64,000 nt of DNA. It comes from Trichobilharzia szidati. Its lineage: Eukaryota; Platyhelminthes; Trematoda; Strigeidida; Schistosomatidae. The notes under the pieces are model-generated. The model ran no database searches. It was not told the origin of the DNA and saw nothing but the letters and a program-made list of their open reading frames with translations. Below, one piece after another: positions 1-12,400 of this stretch. Each line of letters begins with the position of its first letter. Position 1 is the first letter of the stretch. Location: positions 136,248,920 through 136,312,919 of the forward strand of contig OX235279.1 in NCBI GenBank assembly GCA_944472155.2, read 5' to 3'. The position numbers were made by a program, and so were the translations under genes.

Positions 1-845
1 AACAGTACCAAAATCGAATAACTGAAAGCAGTTAGCATGAATTATGCTTTGTATAGACATCAATAAGTATACAGGTCCAGAAATGATAGGCCATTATATA
101 TATCCAGGTGAACTGCAGCTCAAAATATCATTACTGATTTGTTTAGTGATGATTATATGATGATTTAATAGAATCACTCATCAGACGTCAGTTAATATTA
201 CACCTACAATTACCTATTTTATTTTCAGTCATCTGATACTAGGAAAACATTAATCCACAACGCTCGGCAATCAGCTTACCCTCCTTGTTGACTATTAATG
301 ATTATGGTACAAAATCGCTTGACAAATTATATTATTATTCAGGTAATAATAAATTACTCTTTGCATTAGTTTGGCGGTTCAGGATCAATACTTTTTGTTT
401 TAGCAATTTGTAAATATTTTTAAGACCAACTTCGAGTTAATACTCAGTTGTCAGATTTCCAACATCTTACATTATGCATCCGACTAAATCATCTTCCTTA
501 ATAGTAATCACATCATCAATTATTTGTCATCAAGTGTATCAACCTAAAACAAAGTTTTTTCAGCTAGAATAAAAGTGAGAAACGTTCATGTATTTGTTTT
601 ATGTCAATGAGAAATTATCAGTTCAGCTGACAAGTATATTTAGGTGTCATTAGTGAAAATGAAATTGGAGACGATTACTAAATATGATCAGTAAGTACCG
701 CTAATAAATCATGAATGCAAATCAGCTTTTTTCAAAAGTCAGAAAATATCTAACCATTCACCATAGGCTGGTTAATGAAAAAAAAACCAAGATTACTACC
801 ATTAAGTGTATGAAAAAAAAACAAAGAAAATGATATCCATGGATT
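1..845. other. AT-rich stretch without recognised gene
   Basis: No exon, RNA gene or intact mobile element was recognised on either strand. It probably belongs to the next intron of the minus-strand MTMR14 gene, whose following exons must lie to the left of the last one found at 6479. That placement is inferred from the gene's orientation. Confidence 0.4.
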
Positions 846-2395
846 TTACGTCCCTTTTCAGCTATGCGTTCCGCTCACTGAAACTATTTGCTTTATATGC
901 AAATTCATCGAGGATAACAATATAGACGTGTGTGTTCCGATCCACTACTTAAAGTAACTACTATTGAGGTGCACTCTAAATGTCCAATTTAAGTTCAAAA
1001 ACACGCTTTATAGAAAAACAGATGGAGTAGCAATGGGGTCACCATGGGGCCTTTACTTGCAGACTGCTTCTTGGCAAGTTTGGAGAATAGTATGTTACGG
1101 CCTACTATCGATAGTTTCCATTTGTATCAAAGATAGATGGATGATACTTTCATCATATGGAATTCTATTTTTGGATGCTTTTTTCTAAAAAGGGGATCCG
1201 ATGGTTTTCTTCAAAGATCGATCTACAGGAAACCAACATGGAATGGTCAGTACACGGATTTTCATAGTTGGGTTCCTTTGAGAAGAAAGAGAAACCTGAT
1301 CCACTCCTTATTCTCAAGAATAAGAAGGATATGTCGCAGTGATACAATCAATGAGGAACTGGGGTGACTCAGACAATTCCTCATAGAGAATAGATATGCT
1401 TCAAGATTTATCGGGAAAAACATGAAGTTAAGGGAAAAGCCTGAAAGAACCCAGACGGTGCCGAAGAAACTACTGTTTATGAGTGTTGAATTTAAAGGTG
1501 ATACCGCAGCTGAGATCCTGAAGAATCGCTTATGCAGATCACTGAGGAGAGCCTTCTTTACAGCTGAGCAACACATCAATTTCTACAGCCAACAAAAGTG
1601 TGAAGGACAAACTGCCACTTTGGGCCACTTCAATGTGTGTTTATAAATTCACCTGCTCGCGTGGAGCTAGTTATATTGGCCGCACAAAGCGCACACTTTC
1701 CAAACGCACCTCTGAACATTATACGGCATGGTTAGCAAAAGGACAATGCAAGACAACTACTAGCTTACTTCTCGAGCACTTGGTGAACTCAGGCCACGTA
1801 GCTCCACCAGAGTCGTCTTTCAAGATCACCTACAAGGTGAGGCCAAATGGTACAAAGGGCGTCAGGTTTTGGCTTTTGTGTATGGCGGAGGCGCTGGCAA
1901 TTCATCAATACAATCCCGAACTCTGTATACGGAAAAAGGTTGTCCAGTCTCTTATTCTATCTTGGTCTTAACCTCTTCACTAGTCATTCCCTGTAAAAAA
2001 ATTTAATTCTTTCTCTTTTCAATTTCACTTTTAGTTTGCTTTTGCTTTCATAATTAATTCACTATTATCACTCTCATATACTCCTTTCGTACATTTTCAC
2101 ACCCTCTTCACACTTGTTAAAGTGATACTCAACTACCTTTATTCTCACTCAATAGCAATTTTAACCTTATCAAATTTCGAACTTTGTGCCATTGAGTACC
2201 ACGTAATTTACAACTTTTATTTTTTTACTTCTAAAGCCACTTCCGAGTAATTATATCAATTATGTAACCCCTATTACTCAATAATAGACCACTATATATT
2301 TTTGTAAGTATAAATACGATTGTACAGCCTCTGAAGATGATTTCATCGATGAAGAAAACTTTCTTCACTAAATTTGTCTTTTATTGTCCAAAAAG
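846..2395 (+). mobile_element. 5'-truncated Penelope-like retroelement (RT + GIY-YIG)
   Basis: The translated plus strand, read across frameshifts, shows the reverse-transcriptase core of a Penelope-like element. Visible pieces are YRKTDGVAMGSP at about 1009-1044, MDDTF at about 1137-1151 (the catalytic DD motif), and IYRKPTWNGQY at about 1222-1254 in the post-RT region. A GIY-YIG endonuclease follows from 1640 on, with YKFTCSRGASYIGRTKR, and ends in a stop at 1971. This fixed order of RT then GIY-YIG defines canonical PLEs. The N-terminal half of the RT is missing, and stops and frame changes split the frame, so it is a dead copy. A pyrimidine-rich tail follows to about 2390. The family name is not asserted. 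Confidence 0.85.
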
Positions 2396-2845
2396 AGCTG
2401 TCTCAGTGGTAAATATTAATTAATCTCTCTACCTTTTTGTTTCTCTTCATATAGTTCATTTTCCATTAACACACTGGAATGAAATATGATTTGGACTGCT
2501 TCATCACTATAACTTTCAATTATAATACCGCATTTCAACAGAATCATTTTCTGAAAGCCATAACGGAAATTTAGTTGTCTTAACTTCAAAACAACCTGAT
2601 ACTTTTGGATCTCCGAGACATGCGAGCTTTGTTACATTCAAGGATAGATTTAGGCACTATTATTAACCCACAGACATACAGGAGATAAGACTTTAGTTTA
2701 TCAATTACAAATGTAAACTGGAAATGATATTGATGTAAAAATTTGAAGCACTATATAAACTTCAGGAAGGTATCGTCAAACGACAGTAAAATGAAATCAT
2801 GTCAGATATTGTTCTCAAGTACTGGTCTTGTACGGATTTGTTTAG
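2396..2845. other. AT-rich stretch without recognised gene
   Basis: The sequence between the PLE tail and the hammerhead SINE shows no long open frame, splice-bounded exon or recognised repeat. Confidence 0.35.
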
Positions 2846-3030
2846 TTGGTTGGAGGATTTCGTCATGAGCTGACATCAGTTAAAGAACCAGTGGAAAACC
2901 TGGGAGTACTGGGTTCGAACCCCGGTGGGCGCGTACTGATGAAGCGTTTTAAACTAGGACGAAACAGCCGTCCAATACTCCCAGGTTTTCCAATGGTTCT
3001 CTCACTGATGTCAGCTCATGAAGATATTGT
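2846..3030 (+). mobile_element. Hammerhead-ribozyme SINE (Sm-alpha-like), inverted-duplicated
   Basis: A pol III B-box-like motif, GGTTCGAACCC, lies at 2912-2922. It is followed by hammerhead core pieces: CTGATGA at 2936-2942, GAAA at 2961-2964 and a GTC cleavage triplet at 2970-2972. This order matches the Sm-alpha SINEs of schistosomes, which carry a hammerhead ribozyme. Here stem II is damaged, because the 5' strand no longer pairs with the GGAC before GAAA. The unit is also enclosed by a roughly 49-base inverted repeat (2864-2912 against 2972-3020), so it could fold into one long hairpin. Self-cleavage of this copy is doubtful. Confidence 0.7.
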
Positions 3031-3953
3031 TCTGGCGATTCCTACTCCGTATTGGTAGACATGTTGTAATCAGCACAGAATTTGTCATTATTGCGTAATT
3101 GTTTAAAATACTGCACTAAAAAATGAACCCAAAAATCTAGCTTAAAAAGACGGAAGACGGATACATGAATAATAATATCATAAGTGATAAAGAGTCATTA
3201 AGCATAGTGGTAAGCAGACAGAAACGATAAAAATATATCTGACAGTATGAACTACATGAAGGCAAGATATGGATGCATTTGAACCACTGTAATTGATTTT
3301 GAGCCATATTACTCAGAACATGGAACCAACTAGTTTAATTACTTTATTAGATTCATCTCAGTCCATGAAATCATTGATGGCTCGCATATCTTACCTTTCT
3401 TCTGATGATTTACTCATTGTGAACTATGAGAACATGGATGTGTTGGTCAACTCTGAGTACGGAAAACCGCCTGCTTTTCATATCTAAGCATCTACGTTTG
3501 ACCGTATTGCGAATGATTTTGAGGAGAGAACAATCGTTTCCCCATTACCTTACAGGCGATAAAATACTTAGATAAGGCATATAACCCTGAAACCATAGTT
3601 AAATAAGGAATATATATAGGTACAAGTAGCTAAATATAAAAATATTCACAATGACTTTTGTGAAAAAGTACAGATCAAAAGTCAACTTATTTCAAATGTA
3701 ATTGTCACTGAAATATATTTACACAGTTTTTGAAGTCAAATCTACATTCATCAGAACAGTGAGGATACAAAAATGATATGTTCAGTATGACAGTACAAAA
3801 ACTATATAAAAAAAAGGTCATCTAACAAATTCTTATTTATTTACATTCAATATTCAGTCCTTAATGAGATATTTAACGGTGTCCTCATTACTACTAAATA
3901 TTAAACTAAGCTGTGCATATGTTAACTACGTCATGTTATGTTGAAAGTATTAC
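3031..3953. other. Unassigned sequence with one short open frame
   Basis: Mostly AT-rich sequence. One plus-strand open frame at 3293-3487 (64 residues, starting MILSHITQNMEP, ending KPPAFHI) is preceded in frame by TTACTCAG, which could be a splice acceptor. I recognise no protein family in it and see no partner exon. A repeat-derived fragment is more likely than a host exon. Confidence 0.3.
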
Positions 3954-4283
3954 TGTGGTGGTATGATACAGATAGTGTGTGCCAACGGAATATCATTCTC
4001 ACATATTCCCATAGTTCAATACGGTATTAACAACAGAATACGATATATCTATTGGAATATTCTGTTTGGTGCTAGAGTCAGAATATAATTCCCACAGTTC
4101 GATAATGTGTTAACAACAGAATACTATGTATATTTAAACATTCTGTTTCATGTCGTTTATTGTAAGCCAAAATCACACGCTCGAAGATAGGTTAGAGAAT
4201 ATAAAACCTGTATCTATGTAAATAGTGGCTTGATCATTTGACAATATACCTTTAGCTTCCGTGTCTTGCCTTCTATCGTTACA
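3954..4283 (+). repeat. Solo LTR (330 bp) with 4-bp target-site duplication
   Basis: The repeat begins TGTGGTGG and ends GTTACA, the TG...CA ends of a long terminal repeat. It is bounded by the direct repeat TTAC at 3950-3953 and 4284-4287. A closely similar 329-bp copy lies at 37618-37946 with a different flanking tetranucleotide, which confirms both boundaries. An internal AATATAAAA at 4198-4206 looks like the LTR promoter TATA box and sets the orientation as plus. No internal retrotransposon coding region adjoins it, so it is a recombination-derived solo LTR. A 4-bp duplication suits a Gypsy-type integrase; the family is not proven. Confidence 0.8.
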
Positions 4284-6478
4284 TTACTACTAGACTTCAT
4301 TCAGGATAATAAAAAACTATGTGATGAGTGATAATTAGGGTTGAGATGAAAATCTCAGCATTCAAACCAGAAGCCTTCGGATACCTACCTAGGTTGACAC
4401 TATCAGCTAGATTACGAGAAATAATAGTTAAACTTGTGAATTATAACTTAAGCAGCTACATCAACTGAAACAACTATTCCTCGACGTTTCTGTAATACCA
4501 CATTAGGTTAATCTAGTGAGTGATTTGAATTAAGCTGGAAAATATCATTATGCAAATAAGTTACACCAAAGTAGTGGTAAGACTGGAGAGTCTTACAGTT
4601 GCAATTCTAGTTGTTTTATCTTTGCAATTTAGTAAGTGGGACTATTCAACTTAAACCATGAAAACTGCGCATTTCGCCTTATCCCGTAGCTTTTATCCGC
4701 AGGAGGTCGACGAAAAAGATCTTTATTGGCTCTAAAACAGTGTCAATTTTTCTGAGTTTGTAAACGAGTGAGCAGAAAGACGATACCCGCATCTGCCACA
4801 TCCAAATGACCCCTACCATCCAGATAACATACTGCTTCAATTTTCTCTGTAGACTTTATAGTTTCCCTATGGATATATAGCTTATCGGCTTAACCGCTCG
4901 ACCATTAACCAAAAAGTCCTCATTCTGGATTTCACTCCACTTTCTCCTGGATACTATTATCATCCCTCATACAATAAGAGTGGCTCATATCTCGGTGCAT
5001 GAGAAATGTATTCCTGATAAGTGACTGCAGTTTCTGAACAAAACCCCTAAGTACATAATGAATAAGTTATGCTACAACTTAACTCAGAACATCACAATTC
5101 CATAAAGTAAGTACTATCCTCCACTAAATCAGGGTGTAAACAATACGCATAGGTGTTAAAAATGATCTTAGGCAGCATAATTAACAAAACACATATGCCT
5201 ACAAAGCATGATTCAGTTGATAATCAAAACTAACACAGAATACAGGCAGACGAAAGGGAATAAAACTCTGCGTAGTTTAATTCAGAAAGTTGTCAACGAC
5301 TGAAATTTAGAAACATGTCAGTATTTACTTAACAAAATCGTAGAAAATGAGTTGATTTCAAAGTAGTTTTTATTAAATTGAAATAAGCTGAATACCACTG
5401 AAAACCGAGTAACATAAGTTACGTGTTCGCTCTCACTACTGGCATGTTGTGTGAGCTTAATAAAATCCATAGCTAATTAGTGCTGAAGATAAGGATCACA
5501 CTGAAATTAGTGGCTTAACCCTGGAAAATTCAAATTCAGAAAGTAATAAAAGTCACAAGACTGAACTCCTTTATATTGATAAAAACGAGAATAATTTAGG
5601 GAACTTTTGGAACACAAAATTTGACTTAAACTTTTCACATAATAAATTACTAAAACATACTTAGCAGAACAAGACAGACGAAGGTAGAGCTTATGTTTAC
5701 TGGAGTAAAATGCGATGAACATCAGGCAAATATCAAATTCTGAATTGGTTTCACTACTTGTAAATAATATCATTCATCCTGTACCAGGTTTGTTTTGTTT
5801 TATGTTGCCTGTTGCCTTTTAGGTTCTTCTGGGACTTTTTCCTAGTTTATTCCTAACGACATAAATTATAATTGCTTTTCCAAAGGTATTGTTCTATAAA
5901 CTACTTATATCTATTTGTTAGTAGCAAACCACACTACGTTGCATGAGAGCGTGAATGATGACGTAAAAGAATTTTCATTAAGAATATTGTTTGGACTTTC
6001 ATTCCAAACATCATTTTTGTGAACAAGTCAACAAAGATCCAGGTTGTTAAGTAATCACAAAAGAATGACCATTAAATCTAATTTTATAAAACCATCCTTA
6101 AATAAAACATCTGATTTAACCATTTTAAAACTATATTGAATTTGAAAGTTTACAAGACACATATTTTTTTTCTCAAAACAAATTTCAGAAAAGTATGGTT
6201 TAATGACACCAACATTACGTTGGGAAACACAATGGTATATATATATAAAGCACATTCTGGATTCTATCGCCAGTTACTGCAAAATATGAGAATACAATCC
6301 AATGACATATCTATTCTGCAGCGTCTGTATAAAATGAGCATATTCCGAAAGAGTATGATTAATTCAGTCTTGTAAATCAGTTACGGCAAAAATCAAAACA
6401 CCCATCAATTACTTTTTTTTACACGATTAAAGGCTGAGCAAATTCAAAGTAATATAAATGTTTTTACACAGCATTTAC
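4284..6478. other. Intronic DNA left of MTMR14 exon 8, with one coding-like scrap
   Basis: This stretch should be intron of the minus-strand MTMR14 gene. No phosphatase exon was found in it. On the minus strand between about 4880 and 4748 a frame reads in part EKIEAVCYLDGRGHLDVADA and ends at a stop. An AATAAA lies about 20 bases after that stop (plus-strand 4722-4727). I do not recognise this protein, and no splice acceptor fits cleanly, so it may be a repeat fragment. The rest is AT-rich without recognisable content. Confidence 0.35.
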
Positions 6479-9400
6479 CCGATTCCAATCGAAGAATAAA
6501 TTGCGCATTGCATAACCAGAATCACGCCATATACGAAAGAATTCACTACCAGGATAAGGTAGAGGAATGATTATAAGATCATTGTAGCGTCCCTGTTGAT
6601 CCACTTTTTCTGAAGAGCTGATGCTATGCAACAAAATAACACAATTACGTGAAATGAATTTAGGCGCGTAAATGTACTGACATGAAAAGAAGCCATCAAA
6701 GACATTCATATATCTATAAATTTATGTATCTAGTTGAAAACTAAACCGACTGTTATTTCCAATTAGAATCTAACGTCAACTCAAAGAAAAAACGCGTAGA
6801 AACAAAAAAGAATGTGACTCAACAGTGCTTAGTAGTCAGTTATCTGATGATACTGTCTAGTTAATCAAATTTCTCTACGATCAAGAACAAAGTGATAGTG
6901 ATTTTAATACTAATTATAGGCTAGAAAACAAAAAAAAGAGTGGAAAAATTTACTTCTTAATACACATTAAGTTTATGGATGGAATGAGATGAGTGAATTC
7001 TACATACTTTCAGTTATATTTTGAACGCCTTTAAACAGCCTTAACAACTCCAAGTAACTCACACTAAGAATCACATAAATTGCCGTAACTTAGTTGGATC
7101 GTAGATTTTTCCATCTACATCTTATTCAAGGTAGGAATACAGGTTGAAATATAACATACATCTTGTGAATGTAAGTCAGTGCGACTTATATGAATTACTA
7201 ATGTCTCTTACTGTTCTAGAATGTCTTGAGTTAAGTGATTTCGTGGACTTCTAATATGTTTCGTTTGGCTAATCACTATAGTTAGCACAGATGGATGAAC
7301 CTTACTGAATACCTAGTGGATGTAAAATGAGCGCCACTCGGTACTTTGAGCTCTATAACTTATCCAACTGGGTTTTCCTGTTGTAAGAAAACATTACCAT
7401 AATTACAGCTATAAAGTAAGAAGAACAACACTTCTGTGTTAAAATAATAGCTACTTTTCATCAGTAATATAAGGAAGTTTAAACTAATAACTGAAAACAG
7501 AGCTCAATGTTTGATAAAATGGTCACAATCCTAATGAAATAATCACCGGGAATAGCTCAAACAACTATAAAAAAATAAGGATTGAGTGCGTTCAGCCGTT
7601 TAAATACCTACAGTTGAACTTATTTTGTGTGAAAATTCATCCAGGAGATAATTTTCATTCCTTTAAAATATAATTAAATAATGTAGGATTCAATACTGAT
7701 TACTATTATTATTATTGCATCCTTTAATTCTTAGAGGAACATAGGGCTTCAGCCGTGCGTCTCCATTGCCTTCGGTTCTCTGCTAGTCTTCATCTGGCTC
7801 CATGTCTGCCCACAGGTTTTCATCGCCTCTTCACATGACCTCCTCCAAGTCACCCTTGCACTGACGACCAACTCGCCGCTTCCCTTTCGGGTTCCACTCG
7901 AGCAATGGCTTGTCTAGTGATGTCACTTGATGGTTCCCTCAGAGTATGGCCAATCCATCTCCATTTCTTCCTGCCTATTTGTTTCACAATCGGTTCCTGG
8001 TTGGTTCGCTCGCAGATATCCCTCCTTTTTGCTGATCTTTTCCGGCCGGCCATCTGATCTTGAGTATTGAGCGAAGACAACTGTTAATGATAACAGACAT
8101 GAAACAACTTTCCTACATAAAAAGAGGATCATAATATCACATCTTGACTACGGTAGTCTCGGTAATAGAATTTGCTTACGATACAATAGTAGATGACGCA
8201 ATTTATTGAATACACTCATATATTAGTAAATTATAATATGATGATTAATGTCGAATCGGTCATTCCTACTGTCCCAATAGTAACCAACAGTTAACACAGT
8301 AATTCTTTCTTACACTCAAAATGTATGTAACCGCACTCTTCTGCATAATACTGTTTTCAGATGAAAATCAAAAAATGGACACATCTGCTTTAAACCATTT
8401 TCAATGGTAATCATCTTTGATACTTTCATGAATTACAATAACGATAATTCAGAGATTTACTTTTGAATGTCACTTTACCGATACAGCTGTCTGAAAATCA
8501 CCCTGCATGAGGTTTAGTTAACTTTAATAACTGTTACTCCTTCAATTGAACCACCAGAGATTGTGCATACTCTTTGGTCGGTAATGGCCTGATTTGATGG
8601 GCTTAATTCCGTAACTATGCGTAAATGGCGTTTTCAACTGGTATTTCAGTCAGTCAATTTTACTTGACACTATCCCATCAAAATAAAACAAGATGAAGTT
8701 TGAGAATATTACTCGAGAAACTAAATCTGAATATAATTAGAGCCAATCGTACTGCTAGTATGGGACTATGAAAAGTTCATTTACTGGAGTTTTGGTCATC
8801 TATTCGAAATTATAATATTTAATTGCATGACTTTTAGAATAATAGATCACTCGGATTAGTCAGTATGGACTGCAAATTCAAAGACTATGGGGATAGCTTG
8901 TTCAATGATTCTTCAGTCAATACTCTTTACCTATCGTAATACATGCGTTAACTAAGATGATACTATATCTGTGAACTAATTAATTATTATTATTGCCTTG
9001 GAAGTGGAACACATCTCCACTTTGTCTTTTCCTCCAAATTTCTCCTTAGATGGTCCTAAAATTTAGCATGAGCCAATAGCAAATACAGAGCAATAGTTAC
9101 ATAGTCAAATTAATTCTTTCTACTAGTGCTTGTGTAAATGTGGTTTTACAGCTAAAGGGAAATGTATATATTATGCATTATACATATGTATATATATATT
9201 GGAAGTTAGGTGAAGAACGTTGGAAATCCATTCATTTGGCCTCTGAAGATACCCAGCCTCCAATCGGAACAAGTAGATAAAATAAAATAGGCTTAAAAAT
9301 ATAAGTTCAACAACCAGGTGGTGTATAAGCATTTAAACAACTTTCTTAATAATTTTACTTAAACGATTCTTTACACGAAACAAAAGCTGTATAATGTTAT

Positions 9401-12400
9401 ATTCTATAACCTGAAAGCATGATATTTTTTTATCCTTCACGTTCCTCAGTGGAACAAGCTAGTGGCTTGAAGTTTCTGTAGCAGTGTTTATTTTACAGGA
9501 TGGGATTGCCAGCCTCATGCCCAACCTTTCCTCTTCACCAGCATTATTACTGGCTTAGCGAGGTAAAGGAGTGCGTCGGCCGGGGATCGAACCCCGGACC
9601 ATGTGCATGGTCGGCGAGCGTCCTAACCGCTATGCGTTGAAAAATTTGCCTCACAAGTGAATTAAGCAGTTTTATAATGTAAAGCCAATAACAGCTCTAT
9701 AAAATGCTGCTACTGTGGAAACTATTTTCAAATGTTTTCTATTTTATTTAAAAACTGAATAAATATATGGTTATTTATAACGATACTGATAAGTTTACTG
9801 GTTAGAATATCACGCTAGTAAAGTCTCATAAGTTAAACCAAGGACAATCATGTTGGATAAAACTGTTAATTTGATGACTAGGGAGTGCAATGTTAAGTAA
9901 GCAGAATGACTAGACTATAATAACAATAATAATACAAAATGTCTTAAGCATACGGGAGCAGTTGTTCAGTGCAAATAAAAGATTATTAACAGTAGTACTT
10001 ATGATAATGAAATGACTTACGGAACCCAACATTTTATTTTTCTATATTCTAACATAAAATCACAGATATAGGTGACATTTAAACGTCGAATCAACTCGCA
10101 GTCATCATCACGCAATTTCTCCAAACTCTGACGCCCATTTTCTGTCCTGAAAGTTAAGTACACACATAGACAATATGATGCAAGATAACTAAAGAAATTA
10201 GAGGTACAGCAACCGCCTAAACATTATGAACACAGCACTATTAATATCAGTGGCTTATGATTTACAAGGCTGAAATTTCTGACTGTTTAAATATTTCGAA
10301 TCCATTAATAGTTAGCTAACCTCGCCTAGTTTAGTGGCTGGCTGCTTTTCTAGCTGGTCCCAAGCCCAGGAAAAGGGAGAGGGTTGGGCGTGGGGCTAGC
10401 GTCCCTACACCACAAAACCAATCAAACTGCTACAGAAAATTCAATGTACAAGAAATATATTAAAAACACAAAAAATTTAAATGACAAAATTATTCTTCAC
10501 TGGAATCATAAGGGCGAAATGTAGCGGGCTGGTGAAAGCCTTCCGGAAGCCAGTAAGCCAATGTGTCCTCTCTCGATGAAACCAAAAATAAGAAGGGGGA
10601 CATGGAATGTAAGTACAATGTACGAGGCTAGGAAGGCTTCCCAGGTAGCCCAAAAAATGCGAAGATATGGTATAAAAGTGCTGGGAATCTGAGAGAGCAG
10701 ATAGAATGGGTGTGGATTATGAAAATTATCAACTGGAGAGCCGGTAATCTACTCCGGTCTGATCATTCAGACGACAACCAAGAGCACATTGAGGGACTGA
10801 GTGGCTATCATGATGTCCCCTAAGCTCTAATTAAGTGGGAACTAGTCTCCTCCTGCAGGATCACGACAGAAAGATTCAAATCAAAAGGAAGGAAGGTCAC
10901 AGTTATCCAGTGCTACAAACAACGCAGAAAAAGACAAGGAAGATTTTTATAGACAACTACGAACAGTAATCGACAACATCCTAAACGGTGACATCAAAAT
11001 CCTCATGAGCTATATGAATGCCAGCTGAACTGGGAGCTCATAATACAGGAAGGGAATTCAACATGTGTCGAGAGGCTCTTACTCGGCGGAGTGAATGACA
11101 ATGGAGAACTCATCGCAGACTTCCATGCTTTCAATGATTTGATGATCGGAGGCAGCGTGTACAAGCACAAGGATATACACAAGGCAAGCGACATGGATTT
11201 CGTCTGAGAGACACCACAAACCAGATAGATTTCATTTCAATGTTGTTCAAGGAAGTGGAGAAGCATCCTGCTGGATGCCAAATCGTGAAGGGGAGTAGAT
11301 GTGCGCTCAGACCATCATCTAGTCCAAGGAGCCCTCAAGGTGAAACTGAAAGCCTTCAGAACAACTGGAAACAGGTCAAAACTCAAGTTCAACATTCACA
11401 AAATTGAAAGATGCAACTACAAAAGAAACCTTCATTGCATACATCAGGGCGAAGTTGGAGTCATTACGAGGTATCACTGAGGAAACCTGTGTGGAAAACC
11501 ACTGGAACTCTCTGATGGTAATGTTCAAGGAAACGTGTACAACCACTTTAGGAGGAAAGAAGAGACAAGACAAGGAATGGCTCTCAACGGACACCTACGT
11601 GGAAGCTAATAGAAGCGAGAAGACGAGGATGGTGAAAGAGAAGATGACCCAATGCAAGGATGGAAAACAGAAGGAGAAGCTGAGTTCAATGTACACTGCA
11701 CTGAGTAGAGAAGTAAATAAGTGTGCTAGGAAAGACAAAGGAAACTGACAACTGAAGCAGAACAGGCAGGCTGAAGATAAAAGAGACCTCTAGACCTCAG
11801 GTAACCAGGTCTCTATCTGGGAAGAGATCAACCCAGATGGTGATACCGATAAAAGATGTTCAAGGGAACCTGATTACCAAGGAGGAGAAACAAATCAAAC
11901 AATGGGCTGATCAATTCAAAGGACTCTTGAGTTGACCATCACCTGCAACTCGTTCAGAAATACACCATTAGCAACAGCACGCACAGAACTACCTGCTAGT
12001 GGACACTAATCCTCCAACAAAAGTAGAAATCCTAAATGCGATCAGGTTACTGAGAGCTGTCCAGGAAGGCAGCAGGGCAAGACAGCATTCCCCTAGAAGC
12101 ACTGAGAACAGACCCACAAACTGCAGTAGATATGCTGACGCCATTATTGCAAAAGGTTTGGCAGGAATGGAAGCTGCCTACCGATTGGAAACAAGGCTAC
12201 CTTGTCAAGCTACCAAAGAAGGGTGACTTAAACTTCGGCAACAACTGGCATTGAATAATGCCTTTGTCTAAGCCAGGTAAAATACTAAGTCGCATCATCC
12301 TGGAGAGAGCGAACAAAAGGTGCCCTGGATGCCGAACACCCTCAACCCCACAGACCAGAACAAGCTGGATTCTGGAAAGGCAAATCACCATGTGCTGATC

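Noticed and set aside
2336..2372. Hammerhead core in the tail of the first PLE (CTGAAGATGATTTCATCGAT)
   Set aside because: PLEs are known to carry hammerheads and CTGAAGA plus GAAA are present, but stem II pairing and a cleavage triplet in register could not be established by eye.
9580..9636. Functional tRNA gene on the minus strand
   Set aside because: The A and B boxes are present, but acceptor strands do not pair and the sequence continues into a repeated SINE body.
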